Source: Streptomyces sp. NRRL WC-3618 | GTDB lineage: Bacteria; Actinomycetota; Actinomycetes; Streptomycetales; Streptomycetaceae | Assembly: GCF_001280005.1 (NCBI RefSeq) | Contig: NZ_LGDW01000492.1 | Span: 1 to 61,385, forward strand | DNA: 61,385 nucleotides | Direction: 5' to 3' | Shown: positions 1 to 8,175 of the stretch, piece after piece | Numbering within the stretch: the first letter of the stretch is position 1 | How the letters are laid out: every line of letters begins with the position of its first letter | The notes under the pieces: generated by a model | Told to the model about the DNA's origin: nothing | Seen by the model: the letters and a program-made list of their open reading frames with translations, nothing else | The model's database searches: none | Program-made: the position numbers and the translations under genes

Positions 1-217
1 CCGCACCCAACACCACCAACGGCCACACCCGCCGCACCGCCAACACCACCACCACAACCACCTGCAACCCCAACCCCGCCCACGGCCCAAACCGCGGATC
101 CTCTTCACGGGGAAAGCCGCTCCACAAAGCGACGAAGACGTTGAGCGCGACGAGTGTGGCGACGAGGATGGTGTCCTGAACGGCGCTGCGGCCCAACCAT
201 CGAATCGGCTCTATCAC
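1..217 (-). CDS. Sensor histidine kinase, N-terminal fragment (runs off window)
   Basis: Only the first 72 codons or so are inside the window. The GTG start at 215-217 follows an AGTAGGG-type ribosome site, and an in-frame TAG sits four codons upstream, so the start is well bounded. The protein begins with a short cytoplasmic stretch (IEPIRWLGRSAVQDTI), a first hydrophobic segment, a PREEDPRFGPW loop and then a second valine-rich membrane segment. This is the layout of the N-terminal sensor region of Streptomyces NarL/DesK-type histidine kinases. The kinase core would lie outside the window, so assignment rests on the membrane domain pattern alone. It is divergent from the PH-domain genes, and the 196 bp between them holds the shared upstream region. 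Confidence 0.7.
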   Translation of the reverse strand, partial: MIEPIRWLGRSAVQDTILVATLVALNVFVALWSGFPREEDPRFGPWAGLGLQVVVVVVLAVRRVWPLVVLGA

Positions 218-261
218 GCGGTCACCCTACTGTCGCCCACGCGCTGCGGAAGCAGACCTGG

Positions 262-289
262 TTCGTACGAAACAGCGGAGGGTACGAAA
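262..289. promoter_or_regulatory. Candidate operator between divergent genes
   Basis: A 10-bp palindrome TTCGTACGAA (262-271) overlaps the first of two direct copies of GTACGAAA (265-272 and 282-289), 17 bp apart. The elements lie between the divergent kinase and PH-domain genes. The regulator is unknown; the call rests on symmetry and position. Confidence 0.3.
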
Positions 290-372
290 GTGGGTAGCGC
301 GCCGCCGAAGTTGCAACCTTGGTCGCTTCCACTCCACACGAACCGCTCTGCCTGATTCACCGCCCGGCTTGT

Positions 373-398
373 TTGGCTGTTCAGGAACGAACAGCCAA
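373..398 (+). other. Perfect hairpin just before the PH-domain gene
   Basis: TTGGCTGTTC (373-382) is perfectly complementary to GAACAGCCAA (389-398) with a 6-nt loop. It ends only 7 nt before the GGAGGAG ribosome site (405-411) of the following gene. It could be a 5'-UTR stabilising or regulatory stem, or a DNA operator. Confidence 0.45.
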
Positions 399-413
399 GG
401 GGTCGGAGGAGCA

Positions 414-968
414 GTGCCACAGCAGATGCGGCAGTCCGCACGGGACGGGTCGGAGCAGGCGGTGCCCGGCGGCGTCGCCCCGCGCCCGCTCTGTGCGCCG
501 CAGCCCGGCCGCCGCCCGGACCGCCGCGCCGTCCACTGGTGGCTGACGCAGAACCTCCTGGTCGTCGTGCCGGTCCTCGCCGGACTGGCGGCCCTGGCGC
601 TGCTGCCGCACACCCCCGCCTGGCTGTGGCACCTGTTCGCGGTGCTGTGCCCGCTGGGTGTGGGGTACGCGCTGCTGACGCCCTGGTACCGCTACCGCGT
701 GCACCGGTGGGAGGCGAGCACCGACGCCGTGTGCGCCACGTCGGGCTGGCTCATCCGTGAATGGCGCGTCGTGCCGTTCACGCGCATCCAGACCCTGGAC
801 ACCGAGCGCGGCCCGCTGATGCAGCTCTTCGGCCTGTCTGCGGTGACCGTGACGACCGCTTCGGCGGCGGGGCCGGTCATCATCGTCGGCCTGGACAAGG
901 ACATCGCGACCGCCCTGGTGCAGGACCTCACCGAGCGTGTCCGCACCCTGCACGAGGATGGCACGTGA
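414..968 (+). CDS. PH domain-containing membrane protein (YdbS-like)
   Basis: A 184-aa membrane protein. The GTG start at 414 is chosen because GGAGGAG lies just upstream at 405-411; the frame is open further upstream but has no ribosome site there. After a 40-residue Pro/Arg-rich head come two hydrophobic segments (about 47-65 and 70-90) and then a bacterial PH (bPH2, formerly DUF304) domain at about 92-165, with WLIREWRVVPFTRIQTL and the usual ERGPLMQLFGLSAVTV segment. It overlaps the next gene by 4 nt (GTGA), so the two are translationally coupled. In Bacillus the related YdbS/YdbT pair acts in bacteriocin resistance; that role is only an analogy here. Confidence 0.88.
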   Translation: MPQQMRQSARDGSEQAVPGGVAPRPLCAPQPGRRPDRRAVHWWLTQNLLVVVPVLAGLAALALLPHTPAWLWHLFAVLCPLGVGYALLTPWYRYRVHRWEASTDAVCATSGWLIREWRVVPFTRIQTLDTERGPLMQLFGLSAVTVTTASAAGPVIIVGLDKDIATALVQDLTERVRTLHEDGT

Positions 969-2551
969 GCACGCGTACGCCGGTGCTCGACGCACCCGGG
1001 ATGCCCGACGAGCCGCGGCTGCCCGCCGGACAGCCGTGGCAGCGGCTTCACCCCCGCATGATCGTGGTCAGCGTGAGCTGGCTCGTGGGCCCGGCCGTGC
1101 CGCTGCTCGGCGCCATTCTCGTGGCCCGTGACCTGCTCAACTCTCACGGCCTGATCGTCCTCGGCTCCTACATCGTGGTGGCCGGTGTCCAGGCCGGACA
1201 CGAGTGGGTGCGCTACCGGACCACCCGCTTCCGGATCACCGACAGCAAGGTCGAGCTGCACTCCGGGCTGTTCTTCCGTACCGACAAGTCGATTCCCCGC
1301 GACCGCGTCCGCAGCGCCGACCTGACCGCGAACCCCGTGCACCGTCTTTTCGGGCTCGCGGCCGTCAAGGTCGGCACCGGTCAGCACACCGCCCGCAGCG
1401 AGGACGACGAGCTGGTGCTCGACGGGATCTCGCGCGACCAGGCGCTCCAGTTCCGGGCGCTGCTCCTGAACCGGAGCGGCACGACGAACCCCGACGGCAC
1501 CGCCGCGAGCCCGGAGCTGCCCGTTCCGCTCGCGCGGATGCGCTGGTCCTGGGCCTGGTACGCGCCGCTGACCGTCACCACCGTGGCCGGGGTCCTGGCC
1601 GTGGTCACCGGTGGCTCCAAGCTCCTCGACACCCTCGGCCTCGACATCACCGACAGCGGCATCGCGCGGAACGTCTGGGACTGGCTGTCCTCCGTGCCGC
1701 TCGCCCTGGCTATCGCCGCCGTGACGGTGGTGCTGCTCGCCGTCGGCGTCGCGGGCTCCCTGGTGGCGTTCGCCGAGGCCTGGTATGGCTACCGGCTCGA
1801 ACGTGAACCGGAAGGCTCCCTTCATCTGGTCCGCGGGCTGCTCACGTCCCGGTCGGTGTCCGTGGCCGAGCGGCGGATCTGCGGGGTGGAGCTGACCCGG
1901 CCGCTGCCGCTGCGCCTGCTCTCCGCGGCCCGCCTCAACCTCCTCGCCACGGGGCTCGGCGGGCACAGTGCCCGCTTCTCCAACCCGGCGCAGCTGATGC
2001 CTGCCGCGCCACTCGACTCCGCGCACCAGATCACGGCGGACGTCCTCGACCTGACGTCCTCGCCGATCACCCAGGCAGCGCTGCGCGGTCACCCCCGGCC
2101 CGCCCTGCGCCGCCGTCTGGTGCGCGGATGCCTGCTGGCCCCGGCAGGGGCGGCCGCCCTCGCCGGGGCCGGCGCGGGCAGCGGTCTGCTGCCCTGGTGG
2201 ACCGTCGCCGCGGCCGCCCTGCTCACCGCGGCCTGCGGCGCCCCGCTCGCCTGGGACGCCTACCGCGGCCTCGGCCACGCGCTGCACGGGGACTACCTCG
2301 TCGTACGGCAGGGTGCGTTCGTCCGCCGCACGGTGGCGCTCAGGCGCGAGCGGATCGTCGGCTGGACCGGCAGGCAGTCGTACACACAGCGCCGCGCCGG
2401 GCTGTGCACGCTGACGGCCACCACCGCCGCGGGCAAGGGCGCCGTCCGGATCCGCGACATCGGCGTCGCCGAGGGGCTCGGCTTCGCGGAGGCGACGCTG
2501 CCGGGCCTCCTCGCCCCGTTCTGCGGCACGCCGACCGAGCAGCACCACTAG
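965..2551 (+). CDS. PH domain-containing membrane protein (YdbT-like)
   Basis: A 528-aa protein starting at GTG 965, which overlaps the stop of the preceding gene. It carries repeated units, each made of a pair of hydrophobic segments followed by a bPH2 domain. The first PH unit is near residues 85-160 (RYRTTRFRITDSKVELHSG, PRDRVRSADLTANPVHRLFG). The second is near 290-370 (VRGLLTSRSVSVAERRICGVEL). The third is near 440-520 (DYLVVRQGAFVRRTVALRRERIVG). This is the YdbT architecture, and pairing with a one-domain YdbS partner is the normal arrangement. The likely role is at the cytoplasmic membrane, perhaps in envelope stress or export together with the MMPL transporter downstream; that link is inference. 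Confidence 0.88.
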   Translation: MSTRTPVLDAPGMPDEPRLPAGQPWQRLHPRMIVVSVSWLVGPAVPLLGAILVARDLLNSHGLIVLGSYIVVAGVQAGHEWVRYRTTRFRITDSKVELHSGLFFRTDKSIPRDRVRSADLTANPVHRLFGLAAVKVGTGQHTARSEDDELVLDGISRDQALQFRALLLNRSGTTNPDGTAASPELPVPLARMRWSWAWYAPLTVTTVAGVLAVVTGGSKLLDTLGLDITDSGIARNVWDWLSSVPLALAIAAVTVVLLAVGVAGSLVAFAEAWYGYRLEREPEGSLHLVRGLLTSRSVSVAERRICGVELTRPLPLRLLSAARLNLLATGLGGHSARFSNPAQLMPAAPLDSAHQITADVLDLTSSPITQAALRGHPRPALRRRLVRGCLLAPAGAAALAGAGAGSGLLPWWTVAAAALLTAACGAPLAWDAYRGLGHALHGDYLVVRQGAFVRRTVALRRERIVGWTGRQSYTQRRAGLCTLTATTAAGKGAVRIRDIGVAEGLGFAEATLPGLLAPFCGTPTEQHH

Positions 2552-2648
2552 CACCACCCGAATGGCTCGCATCACAAGACCAAGCCCGCACCACAAGTCC
2601 CTTGGAAGACCGAGTTCTCCGGTGTGTTCCGGAGTGGAGGAAAGAACC

Positions 2649-4838
2649 GTGTTCAAAGCACTAGGACGTTTCGTCGTCGGACACCGATGGCTGGTGATCA
2701 TCGGCTGGCTCATCGCCGGGGCGGCCGTGATCGGCTACGCCCCGTCCCTGGCCACCACAAGCGATCAGGCCGAGTTCCTTCCCAAGCACTACGAGTCGAT
2801 CCAGGCGCAGAAGATCCAGGAGAAGGCGTTCCCGAAGGGCTTCAGCCCCTCGGCGATCGTGGTGTTCACGCGCGAGGACGGCAAGGCCCTGGACAAGGCC
2901 GACTCGGCCGAGGTCACGAAGGTCGGCAAGGCCATTCAGGCCAAGAAGTACGAGAAGGTCGAGCAGGTCATCACCGTGCCGCCGTCACCGCACAAGAACG
3001 TGCAGACGGTGATGGTGTCGATGGCCGACGTGAAGGCGGGCGACAAGAGCCAGCAGCACGCGGTCGAGGACATGCGGGACGACCTCAAGGCAATGGTCGC
3101 CAACTCGGGACTGAAGGTGGGCGTCACGGGTGACGCCGCCGCTCAGCTCGACAACGAGGAAGCCTCCAAGAAGGCCGACGGGCTGATCTTCATCGCCACC
3201 ATCGTCCTCATCATCGTCCTGATGACGATCATCTTCCGCAGCCCCACGATCACCGTCCTCACCATCGTCGGCATCACGCTCGTCTCCCAGATCGCCAACG
3301 GCCTGATCGCGATCGCCGCCAAGGAGTTCCACCTCAAGGCCGACAGTTCGGTGTCGCCCCTGCTGATCGTGGTGCTCTTCGGCGTCGGCACCGACTACAT
3401 CCTGTTCCTGATGTTCCGCTACCGGGAGCGACTGCGGCTCGGTGAGGACCCGAAGACCGCGATGATCTCCGCCGTCAGCCGGGTCGGCGAGGCCATCGCC
3501 TCGGCCGCCGGAGCTGTCATCGTCTGCTTCCTGGCGCTGCTGCTCTCCTCGCTCAGCTTCCTCGTCTCCATGGGCCCGGCCCTGTCCATCGCCATCGGCG
3601 TGACCCTGCTCGCCAGTCTCACCCTGATCCCGGCGATCATCTCGCTGATGGGCACCAGGGTGTTCTGGCCGTCCAAGTCGTGGCAGCACGAGCCGCGCGC
3701 GGCCCGCTTCGAGGCCGTGGGCAAGGCCGTGGCCCGCCGCCCCGGCCTGTCCGTCATCGGCTCCGGGCTGCTCATGATCGTGCTCGCCCTTGGCGCGCTC
3801 GGCTACAAGCCGACGTTCGCGAGCCAGGAGGACGAGAACTCCAAGAAGGAGTCCCAGGTTGCGCTGCACGCCATGAGCAAGGACCTGCCGGCGGGCAGCA
3901 CCAACCCGAGCACCGTCCTGATGCGCTCCACCAACGGCGAGAAGCTCCGCGACGCGGACATGAAGTCCTTCGTCACCGACCTCAAGCAGGTCAAGGGCGT
4001 GGGCAGCGCCTCGCGCACCCAGCTCAGCAAGGACGGCACGACCGCCGAGTTCAGCGCCGTTCTGACGATGGACCCCAACGGCCGCGAGGCGATGGATGTC
4101 GTACGAGGACCGCTGCGCACCGCAGCCCACGAGGCGGCACCGCCGGGCACCGAGACGAAGGTGGGCGGCGTCACGTCGGTGTTCGTCGACATCAACAAGG
4201 CCATCAACCGGGACTTCTCGGTGGTCTTCCCGACGGCGGCCGCGCTCATCATGCTCATCCTCGGCCTGCTGCTGCGCAGCATCGTCGCGCCGATCTATCT
4301 GATGGTGTCGGTCGCGCTCGGCTTCGGTGCCACGCTCGGCGCCAGCGTGCTCCTCTTCCAGCAGGTCCAGGAACAGTCGGGCCTGACGTTCTTCCTGCCC
4401 GTCATCATGTATTTGTTCGTCGTCGCCATTGGTACCGACTACAACATCCTGATGGTGGCGCGCCTGCGGGAAGAGGCGAAGGAAGGGCTCGGCCCGCGTG
4501 AGGCCGCCGCCAAGGGCATCCAGCACGCGGGCCCGACGGTGGCCGCGGCCGGTGTGATCCTCGCGGGTTCGTTCGCGGCGATGATGCTCGCCAGCGATGT
4601 CTCGCTCGCCCAGATCGGGTTCGCGGTCGCCTTCGGCATCGTCATCAGCGCGTTCGTGATGGCGATGTTCTTCACGCCCGCGCTCACCGCCCTGCTCGGG
4701 CGGGCCGCGTGGTGGCCGCGCCGCATCAAGCCGGAGCAACCGCGGCAGGGCGTGCCTCCGCACGGCAGGCCCCACCACCAGCAGTCGGTTCCGGCCCAGG
4801 GCGGCAGCTCGTACGCCCAGGGCGGCCGACGGGACTGA
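2649..4838 (+). CDS. MMPL/RND family transporter
   Basis: A 729-aa integral membrane transporter. The GTG start at 2649 is preceded by GGAGG (2636-2640); an upstream in-frame ATG at 2562 lacks a ribosome site. The protein is a duplicated RND unit: one N-terminal membrane segment (about 13-33), an extracytoplasmic loop to about residue 175, a block of five helices, then a second equivalent half. Each half has the family GTDY motif (GVGTDYILFLMFRYRERL and IGTDYNILMVARLREE), the proposed proton-relay region. The tail is Pro/Gln-rich and probably disordered. Such proteins export lipids or small hydrophobic compounds; the substrate cannot be told. The upstream PH-domain genes run the same way with a 97-nt gap. 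Confidence 0.93.
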   Translation: MFKALGRFVVGHRWLVIIGWLIAGAAVIGYAPSLATTSDQAEFLPKHYESIQAQKIQEKAFPKGFSPSAIVVFTREDGKALDKADSAEVTKVGKAIQAKKYEKVEQVITVPPSPHKNVQTVMVSMADVKAGDKSQQHAVEDMRDDLKAMVANSGLKVGVTGDAAAQLDNEEASKKADGLIFIATIVLIIVLMTIIFRSPTITVLTIVGITLVSQIANGLIAIAAKEFHLKADSSVSPLLIVVLFGVGTDYILFLMFRYRERLRLGEDPKTAMISAVSRVGEAIASAAGAVIVCFLALLLSSLSFLVSMGPALSIAIGVTLLASLTLIPAIISLMGTRVFWPSKSWQHEPRAARFEAVGKAVARRPGLSVIGSGLLMIVLALGALGYKPTFASQEDENSKKESQVALHAMSKDLPAGSTNPSTVLMRSTNGEKLRDADMKSFVTDLKQVKGVGSASRTQLSKDGTTAEFSAVLTMDPNGREAMDVVRGPLRTAAHEAAPPGTETKVGGVTSVFVDINKAINRDFSVVFPTAAALIMLILGLLLRSIVAPIYLMVSVALGFGATLGASVLLFQQVQEQSGLTFFLPVIMYLFVVAIGTDYNILMVARLREEAKEGLGPREAAAKGIQHAGPTVAAAGVILAGSFAAMMLASDVSLAQIGFAVAFGIVISAFVMAMFFTPALTALLGRAAWWPRRIKPEQPRQGVPPHGRPHHQQSVPAQGGSSYAQGGRRD

Positions 4839-4862
4839 CCAACTGCCCCGACCCCCCCCAAA

Positions 4863-4905
4863 AGGTTCGTGCCCCACCGCCTCTCGCGGTGGGGCACGAA
4901 CCTTG
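4863..4905 (+). terminator. Strong intrinsic hairpin after the MMPL gene
   Basis: A perfect 19-bp stem (4863-4881 with 4887-4905) around the 5-nt loop CTCTC, 24 nt after the MMPL stop. There is no long U-run, as is usual in Streptomyces. It also closes the convergent small gene on the minus strand. Confidence 0.85.
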
Positions 4906-4963
4906 TGGGGGAAATTCTTGCGTGTGGGGGGAATATCCGAAGCCGGAATCTCGCCCGCTGCTC

Positions 4964-5239
4964 CTACTCGGCGATTTTCGTGCGGCCGACCCAGCGCAGC
5001 TTCAGCGGGCCTGACGCGCCGGATTCCTCGGCACGCGCGGGCGAATTGAAGTGGACCGGAGCGTCGATGAACTCGTAGTGCTCATAACCGTTTCCGAGCC
5101 GAATCTTGATCTTCTCCGCGGAGTAGATCACTTCGTTGAGCTCGGCGAGGACGACAGTCCCGGAAAGCGTGCTCGGACCGCCTTCGAGGTGGACGGAGTC
5201 CAATGTGATGGCGGAGATGCTGTTGTCGATTCCTCGCAT
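4964..5239 (-). CDS. Orphan 91-aa protein of the accessory patch
   Basis: I do not recognise this protein. It starts at an ATG with a clear GAGAGGTG ribosome site 4 nt upstream. It has no signal peptide, membrane segment or cysteine. Its composition alternates hydrophobic and polar residues (SGTVVLAELNEVIYSAEKI, YEHYEFIDAPVHF), suggesting a small beta-rich fold, and it ends in a basic PLKLRWVGRTKIAE segment. It lies 94 nt downstream of the 238-aa orphan on the same strand and is probably cotranscribed with it. GC is visibly lower than in the flanking housekeeping genes. It could be an accessory subunit or a small substrate or precursor protein; nothing in the sequence decides. Confidence 0.65.
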   Translation of the reverse strand: MRGIDNSISAITLDSVHLEGGPSTLSGTVVLAELNEVIYSAEKIKIRLGNGYEHYEFIDAPVHFNSPARAEESGASGPLKLRWVGRTKIAE

Positions 5240-5333
5240 GGGTCACCTCTCGGCTTGGCGCCTCTGACGTGTGAGATTATTCTGCGGCCGCGCGGGGTTC
5301 GGATAGTCCTACGGGACCCCTCAATAACCCCTA

Positions 5334-6050
5334 TCACGTCGGCGCTTCATAAGTGGCCATGACCCGGAGCGGTTCACGAACGCACAGTCGAGCGTCCGCG
5401 AGCTTGCTGAACTTCTCCCCGAGGGGCCGGATGACGTTCCTCTCGACCTCGTAGTAGTTGGTGAGCGCCGACAGCGGCACCCGGCGCAGGTGCCAGCGCC
5501 CCGAAAGGTTGCAGCCGACTGCCGAGTTGGGCGTGAAGTGGCCGGTCAGCCAGCCGTGGTGCTCGCCGTCCTGGGTGTGCTCGAGGCGGAAGTGGTTGAA
5601 CAGGCTCTGCGCGGTGGTGCGCACCGTCTCGCCCAGGTCCTGCGGCTGCGGGTCGGCCACACCGAACCAACACTCGGGCTCCCCGGCGTCCTTGACGTAG
5701 GCGTCGTTGAAGCCGAGCCACGGCCAGACGAAGGCGATGTGACGGGCGTCCGCGGTGCGTACGTCGTCGGCCCGCCGCCCCTCGGGAATCCGGTCGGCGT
5801 CGATGTAGAAGCGGCCGAGCCAGCTCGGCAGCCACAGGTAGTACGGGTAGGAGCTGTCGTCGGACAGCAGGTAGCTGTTGGCATTCGAGAACAGTTCGTT
5901 CCCGGCTATGGGGCGCAGCCGCACCCCGTACTCCGGCAGGTTGAAACGCACGCTGAGGACTTCGAAGAACGACCGTACGTCCTGGAAGTAGGCGGACAAC
6001 GTGCCATATGCGTCCGCGGTTTCGACGACGACATCTTTGCGGAAGATCAT
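5334..6050 (-). CDS. Orphan 238-aa protein divergent from the FAD oxidoreductase
   Basis: I do not recognise this family. The ATG at 6048-6050 is chosen because GGAGAG stands 6 nt upstream; a second in-frame ATG at 6075-6077 has no ribosome site. The protein is soluble, with no signal or membrane segment. It is strikingly aromatic (YPYYLWLPSWLGRFYIDADR, IAFVWPWLGFNDAYV, CWFG) and rich in acidic residues, suggesting a compact enzyme or binding domain rather than a regulator. No catalytic signature is obvious. Its start lies only 25 nt from that of the FAD oxidoreductase on the opposite strand, so the two genes must share one control region and probably one function. Confidence 0.72.
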   Translation of the reverse strand: MIFRKDVVVETADAYGTLSAYFQDVRSFFEVLSVRFNLPEYGVRLRPIAGNELFSNANSYLLSDDSSYPYYLWLPSWLGRFYIDADRIPEGRRADDVRTADARHIAFVWPWLGFNDAYVKDAGEPECWFGVADPQPQDLGETVRTTAQSLFNHFRLEHTQDGEHHGWLTGHFTPNSAVGCNLSGRWHLRRVPLSALTNYYEVERNVIRPLGEKFSKLADARLCVREPLRVMATYEAPT

Positions 6051-6075
6051 GAGTTTCTCTCCGGCGTGGTAAGAC

Positions 6076-7788
6076 ATGTACGTGAACGAGACTTTAGATC
6101 AACAGAAGGGTGCGGTAAACCATGCAGCGGCAAACACGGATACGCCTGCGAGTGCGCGAACTCACCGGCCGTTTCCGGCCGTTCCGTGGCTCGATATCGC
6201 GATAGTCGGCGCCGGAATTGGCGGCTGCCTACTGGCGTATCGCCTGGCACGCCACAGGGAACGCGCGGGGGAATTCCGCCCCGAGCGGGTGGCTCTGTTC
6301 GAGCGCACGCACCGGGTGGGCGGCCGATTGTGGTCGGCGCCGATGGGGGAGGGCCTCCATGCCGACCTGGGGGCGATGCGCCTGCACCGCGGCCTTCGCC
6401 AGGTGCTCGGCGTCGTCGAGGAGGCCGGTCTCGCCTCCGACCTCGTACCCTTCGACTTCGGACGGCCTGAGAACCTTGTCCACGTACGCGGAAGGAGCCT
6501 GCGCCAACGCCACTTGACCGACGCCGCGAGACTTCCGTACGACCTGGCGGACGGCGAGCGCGGCCTGAGCCCCGGAAACCTGGTCCTGCGCGCGGCGAAC
6601 ACGCTCGTGCCCGGCTTCAGCGAGCTGCGCCGGGCCCACGGCGAGGCGCTGGAGCAGGGGGACGCGCGCTGGGCCGCGCGGTGCGTGTCGGAATTTCGCG
6701 GGCGTATCTCCCAAGTGGCCCTCAGGGGGCGCCCGTTGGCGCAGGTTACGTACCCCGAAGCCCTGCGGGCGGTGCTCGGTGCCGAGGCCGTCGCCTTCCT
6801 TCATGACACGGGTGGGTACGACATCGTCGCCAGCAGCGAGAACGCCGCCGAACAACTCGGCATCCTCTTCCGCACCCCGCCGCACGCCGAGTACGTCACG
6901 CTGCGCCGCGGCATGCAGAGCCTGCCGCTGGCCCTGTGCGACCGGTTCACGGCGGCGGGTGGCACCCTCCGCACCGGGCACCGGCTCCTGCGCGTCGACC
7001 GCGCGACACCGGGGGAGCGGAGTCAGGCGGCATCGGACGACACCGCACACACGGGCCCCGTAGGCTACCGGCTGACCTTCGCCCTGGAGGACCCCGAGGG
7101 GCGCGCCACCGGGGAACACGTCCACATCCACGCGCGCACCGTCGTCCTCGCCCTGCCGCAGGGCCCGCTGCTCCGGCTCGACCAGGAAGGGCTGCCCTTC
7201 ACGCCCCAGCTGCGCGCCGACCTGGCCGCGGTCGAGGCCGTGCCCGCCCGGAAAGTCTTCCTGCTGTACCGGACGGCCTGGTGGGAGGGGCTCGGCATGA
7301 CGCGCGGGCGCGCCACCACCGACCTGCCGCTGCGGCAGCTCTGGTACGGCGGCACCTGCCCGCCGCCGGGCCCCGCCCGCGGTGACGGCCCCGCGCTGCT
7401 GCTCGCCGCGTACCCGAGCGGTCCCGCCACCAGGACGTGGGACGCCCTGCGCGAGCGGCCCGACGCCATGGCCGACTACGCCCACCGCCTCGTCGCGCGG
7501 ATGCATGACTTGCCCCATCTGGAGGCCCCGCTGTCCGTGCTCTCGCAGGACTGGAACAGCCCGCCGCACGACGGCGCGTGGCACGTATGGCGCCCGGGGC
7601 ACGGCCCAGACGCCGTCGGGCCCCGGGTCCGTACGCCGTTGCCCGGCGAGGCGGTGCACATCGTCAGCGACTGCTGGAAGGCCGACCCCGGCTCGGTCGA
7701 AGGGGTCGTCGCCGACGTGGAAGCGGTACTGAGGGAGCAGTTGGGGTGCGGTCGGCCGCCGTCGCCGCGGGCTCATACCGCAGGGTAG
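6076..7788 (+). CDS. FAD-dependent amine oxidase-like oxidoreductase
   Basis: A 570-aa flavoprotein of the flavin monoamine/L-amino-acid oxidase class. The dinucleotide-binding motif IAIVGAGIGGCLLAYRLA is at about residues 42-59. The following VALFERTHRVGGRLWS supplies the ribose-binding acid and the GGR motif, and RTVVLALPQGPLLRL near 355 is the conserved strand before the substrate domain. The C-terminal flavin loop (VHIVSDCWKADPGSVEGVV) departs from the usual amine-oxidase wording, so the substrate may be unusual. The first codon is uncertain: ATG 6076 or GTG 6082 are the only options before the Rossmann fold and neither has a good ribosome site, so a leaderless message is possible. The gene is divergent from the 238-aa orphan and ends 20 nt before the integrase wreck. 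Confidence 0.85.
   Translation: MYVNETLDQQKGAVNHAAANTDTPASARTHRPFPAVPWLDIAIVGAGIGGCLLAYRLARHRERAGEFRPERVALFERTHRVGGRLWSAPMGEGLHADLGAMRLHRGLRQVLGVVEEAGLASDLVPFDFGRPENLVHVRGRSLRQRHLTDAARLPYDLADGERGLSPGNLVLRAANTLVPGFSELRRAHGEALEQGDARWAARCVSEFRGRISQVALRGRPLAQVTYPEALRAVLGAEAVAFLHDTGGYDIVASSENAAEQLGILFRTPPHAEYVTLRRGMQSLPLALCDRFTAAGGTLRTGHRLLRVDRATPGERSQAASDDTAHTGPVGYRLTFALEDPEGRATGEHVHIHARTVVLALPQGPLLRLDQEGLPFTPQLRADLAAVEAVPARKVFLLYRTAWWEGLGMTRGRATTDLPLRQLWYGGTCPPPGPARGDGPALLLAAYPSGPATRTWDALRERPDAMADYAHRLVARMHDLPHLEAPLSVLSQDWNSPPHDGAWHVWRPGHGPDAVGPRVRTPLPGEAVHIVSDCWKADPGSVEGVVADVEAVLREQLGCGRPPSPRAHTAG
6091..6119 (-). promoter_or_regulatory. Candidate promoter for the 238-aa/91-aa unit
   Basis: On the minus strand TTTACC (6114-6119) and TAAAGT (6091-6096) are separated by exactly 17 nt, a plausible vegetative promoter about 45 nt upstream of the ATG at 6050. 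It lies inside the first codons of the opposing FAD gene, so expression of the two units is likely interlocked. Confidence 0.4.
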
Positions 7789-7807
7789 ATTCGGATTACA
7801 GGATTCA

Positions 7808-8108
7808 ACGTGGTGTGTCTCTTCCATTCTGGAGGCCACCGTCGATGACAGGCGGCTCGCCAGTAACCCCATGCACGCGAAGTCCGTGCGGTGGCCCAAG
7901 GCACCGCAGGAGCGGCGCGAGGCTTGACCGTTGGAGAGGGCGCTGCGAGTCCGCGACGCCATCAACCCGCGCAACCGGATAGCTGTCGTGGTCGGTCTGG
8001 GGGTGTGGTCTCCGGCAGGGTGAGGTGTTCGGGTTGAGCCCTGAGGACATCGACTACGCGCGAGGCGTGCTTCATGTCCCCAATCCCCTCAGGGGATCGA
8101 GCCCTTGA
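7808..8108 (+). pseudogene. Phage-type tyrosine integrase remnant
   Basis: Two pieces of an actinobacterial tyrosine recombinase can be read. The first frame (from 7808) gives SSILEATVDDRRLASNPMHA, typical of the segment ending the SAM-like core-binding domain. It then meets an in-frame TGA at 7925-7927 and continues as ALRVRDAINPRNRIAVVVGLG. A one-base gain in the G run at 7999-8003 shifts the frame, after which CGLRQGEVFGLSPEDIDYAR follows, containing the conserved catalytic-arginine region (GLRQGE). The coding trace ends at 8108, so the rest of the catalytic domain is gone. It is clearly inactive and marks an old integrated element next to the FAD cluster. Confidence 0.82.
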
Positions 8109-8116
8109 GGGGATTG
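8081..8116. repeat. Perfect 11-bp inverted repeat at the integrase break
   Basis: CAATCCCCTCA (8081-8091) and TGAGGGGATTG (8106-8116) flank a 14-nt spacer exactly where the integrase reading is lost. It could be a remnant terminal repeat of an inserted element, a recombination site or a terminator. Confidence 0.55.
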
Positions 8117-8175
8117 AGTGACCGGGCATGCGGCTGGGGAGGCCCCGTCAGCAAGTCGTTGGCGATGTCGCCCTC

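Noticed and set aside
4863..4905. A transposon or attachment-site reading of the long perfect stem
   Set aside because: It has a single 5-nt loop right after a stop codon and no coding or target-duplication signs; a terminator explains it fully.
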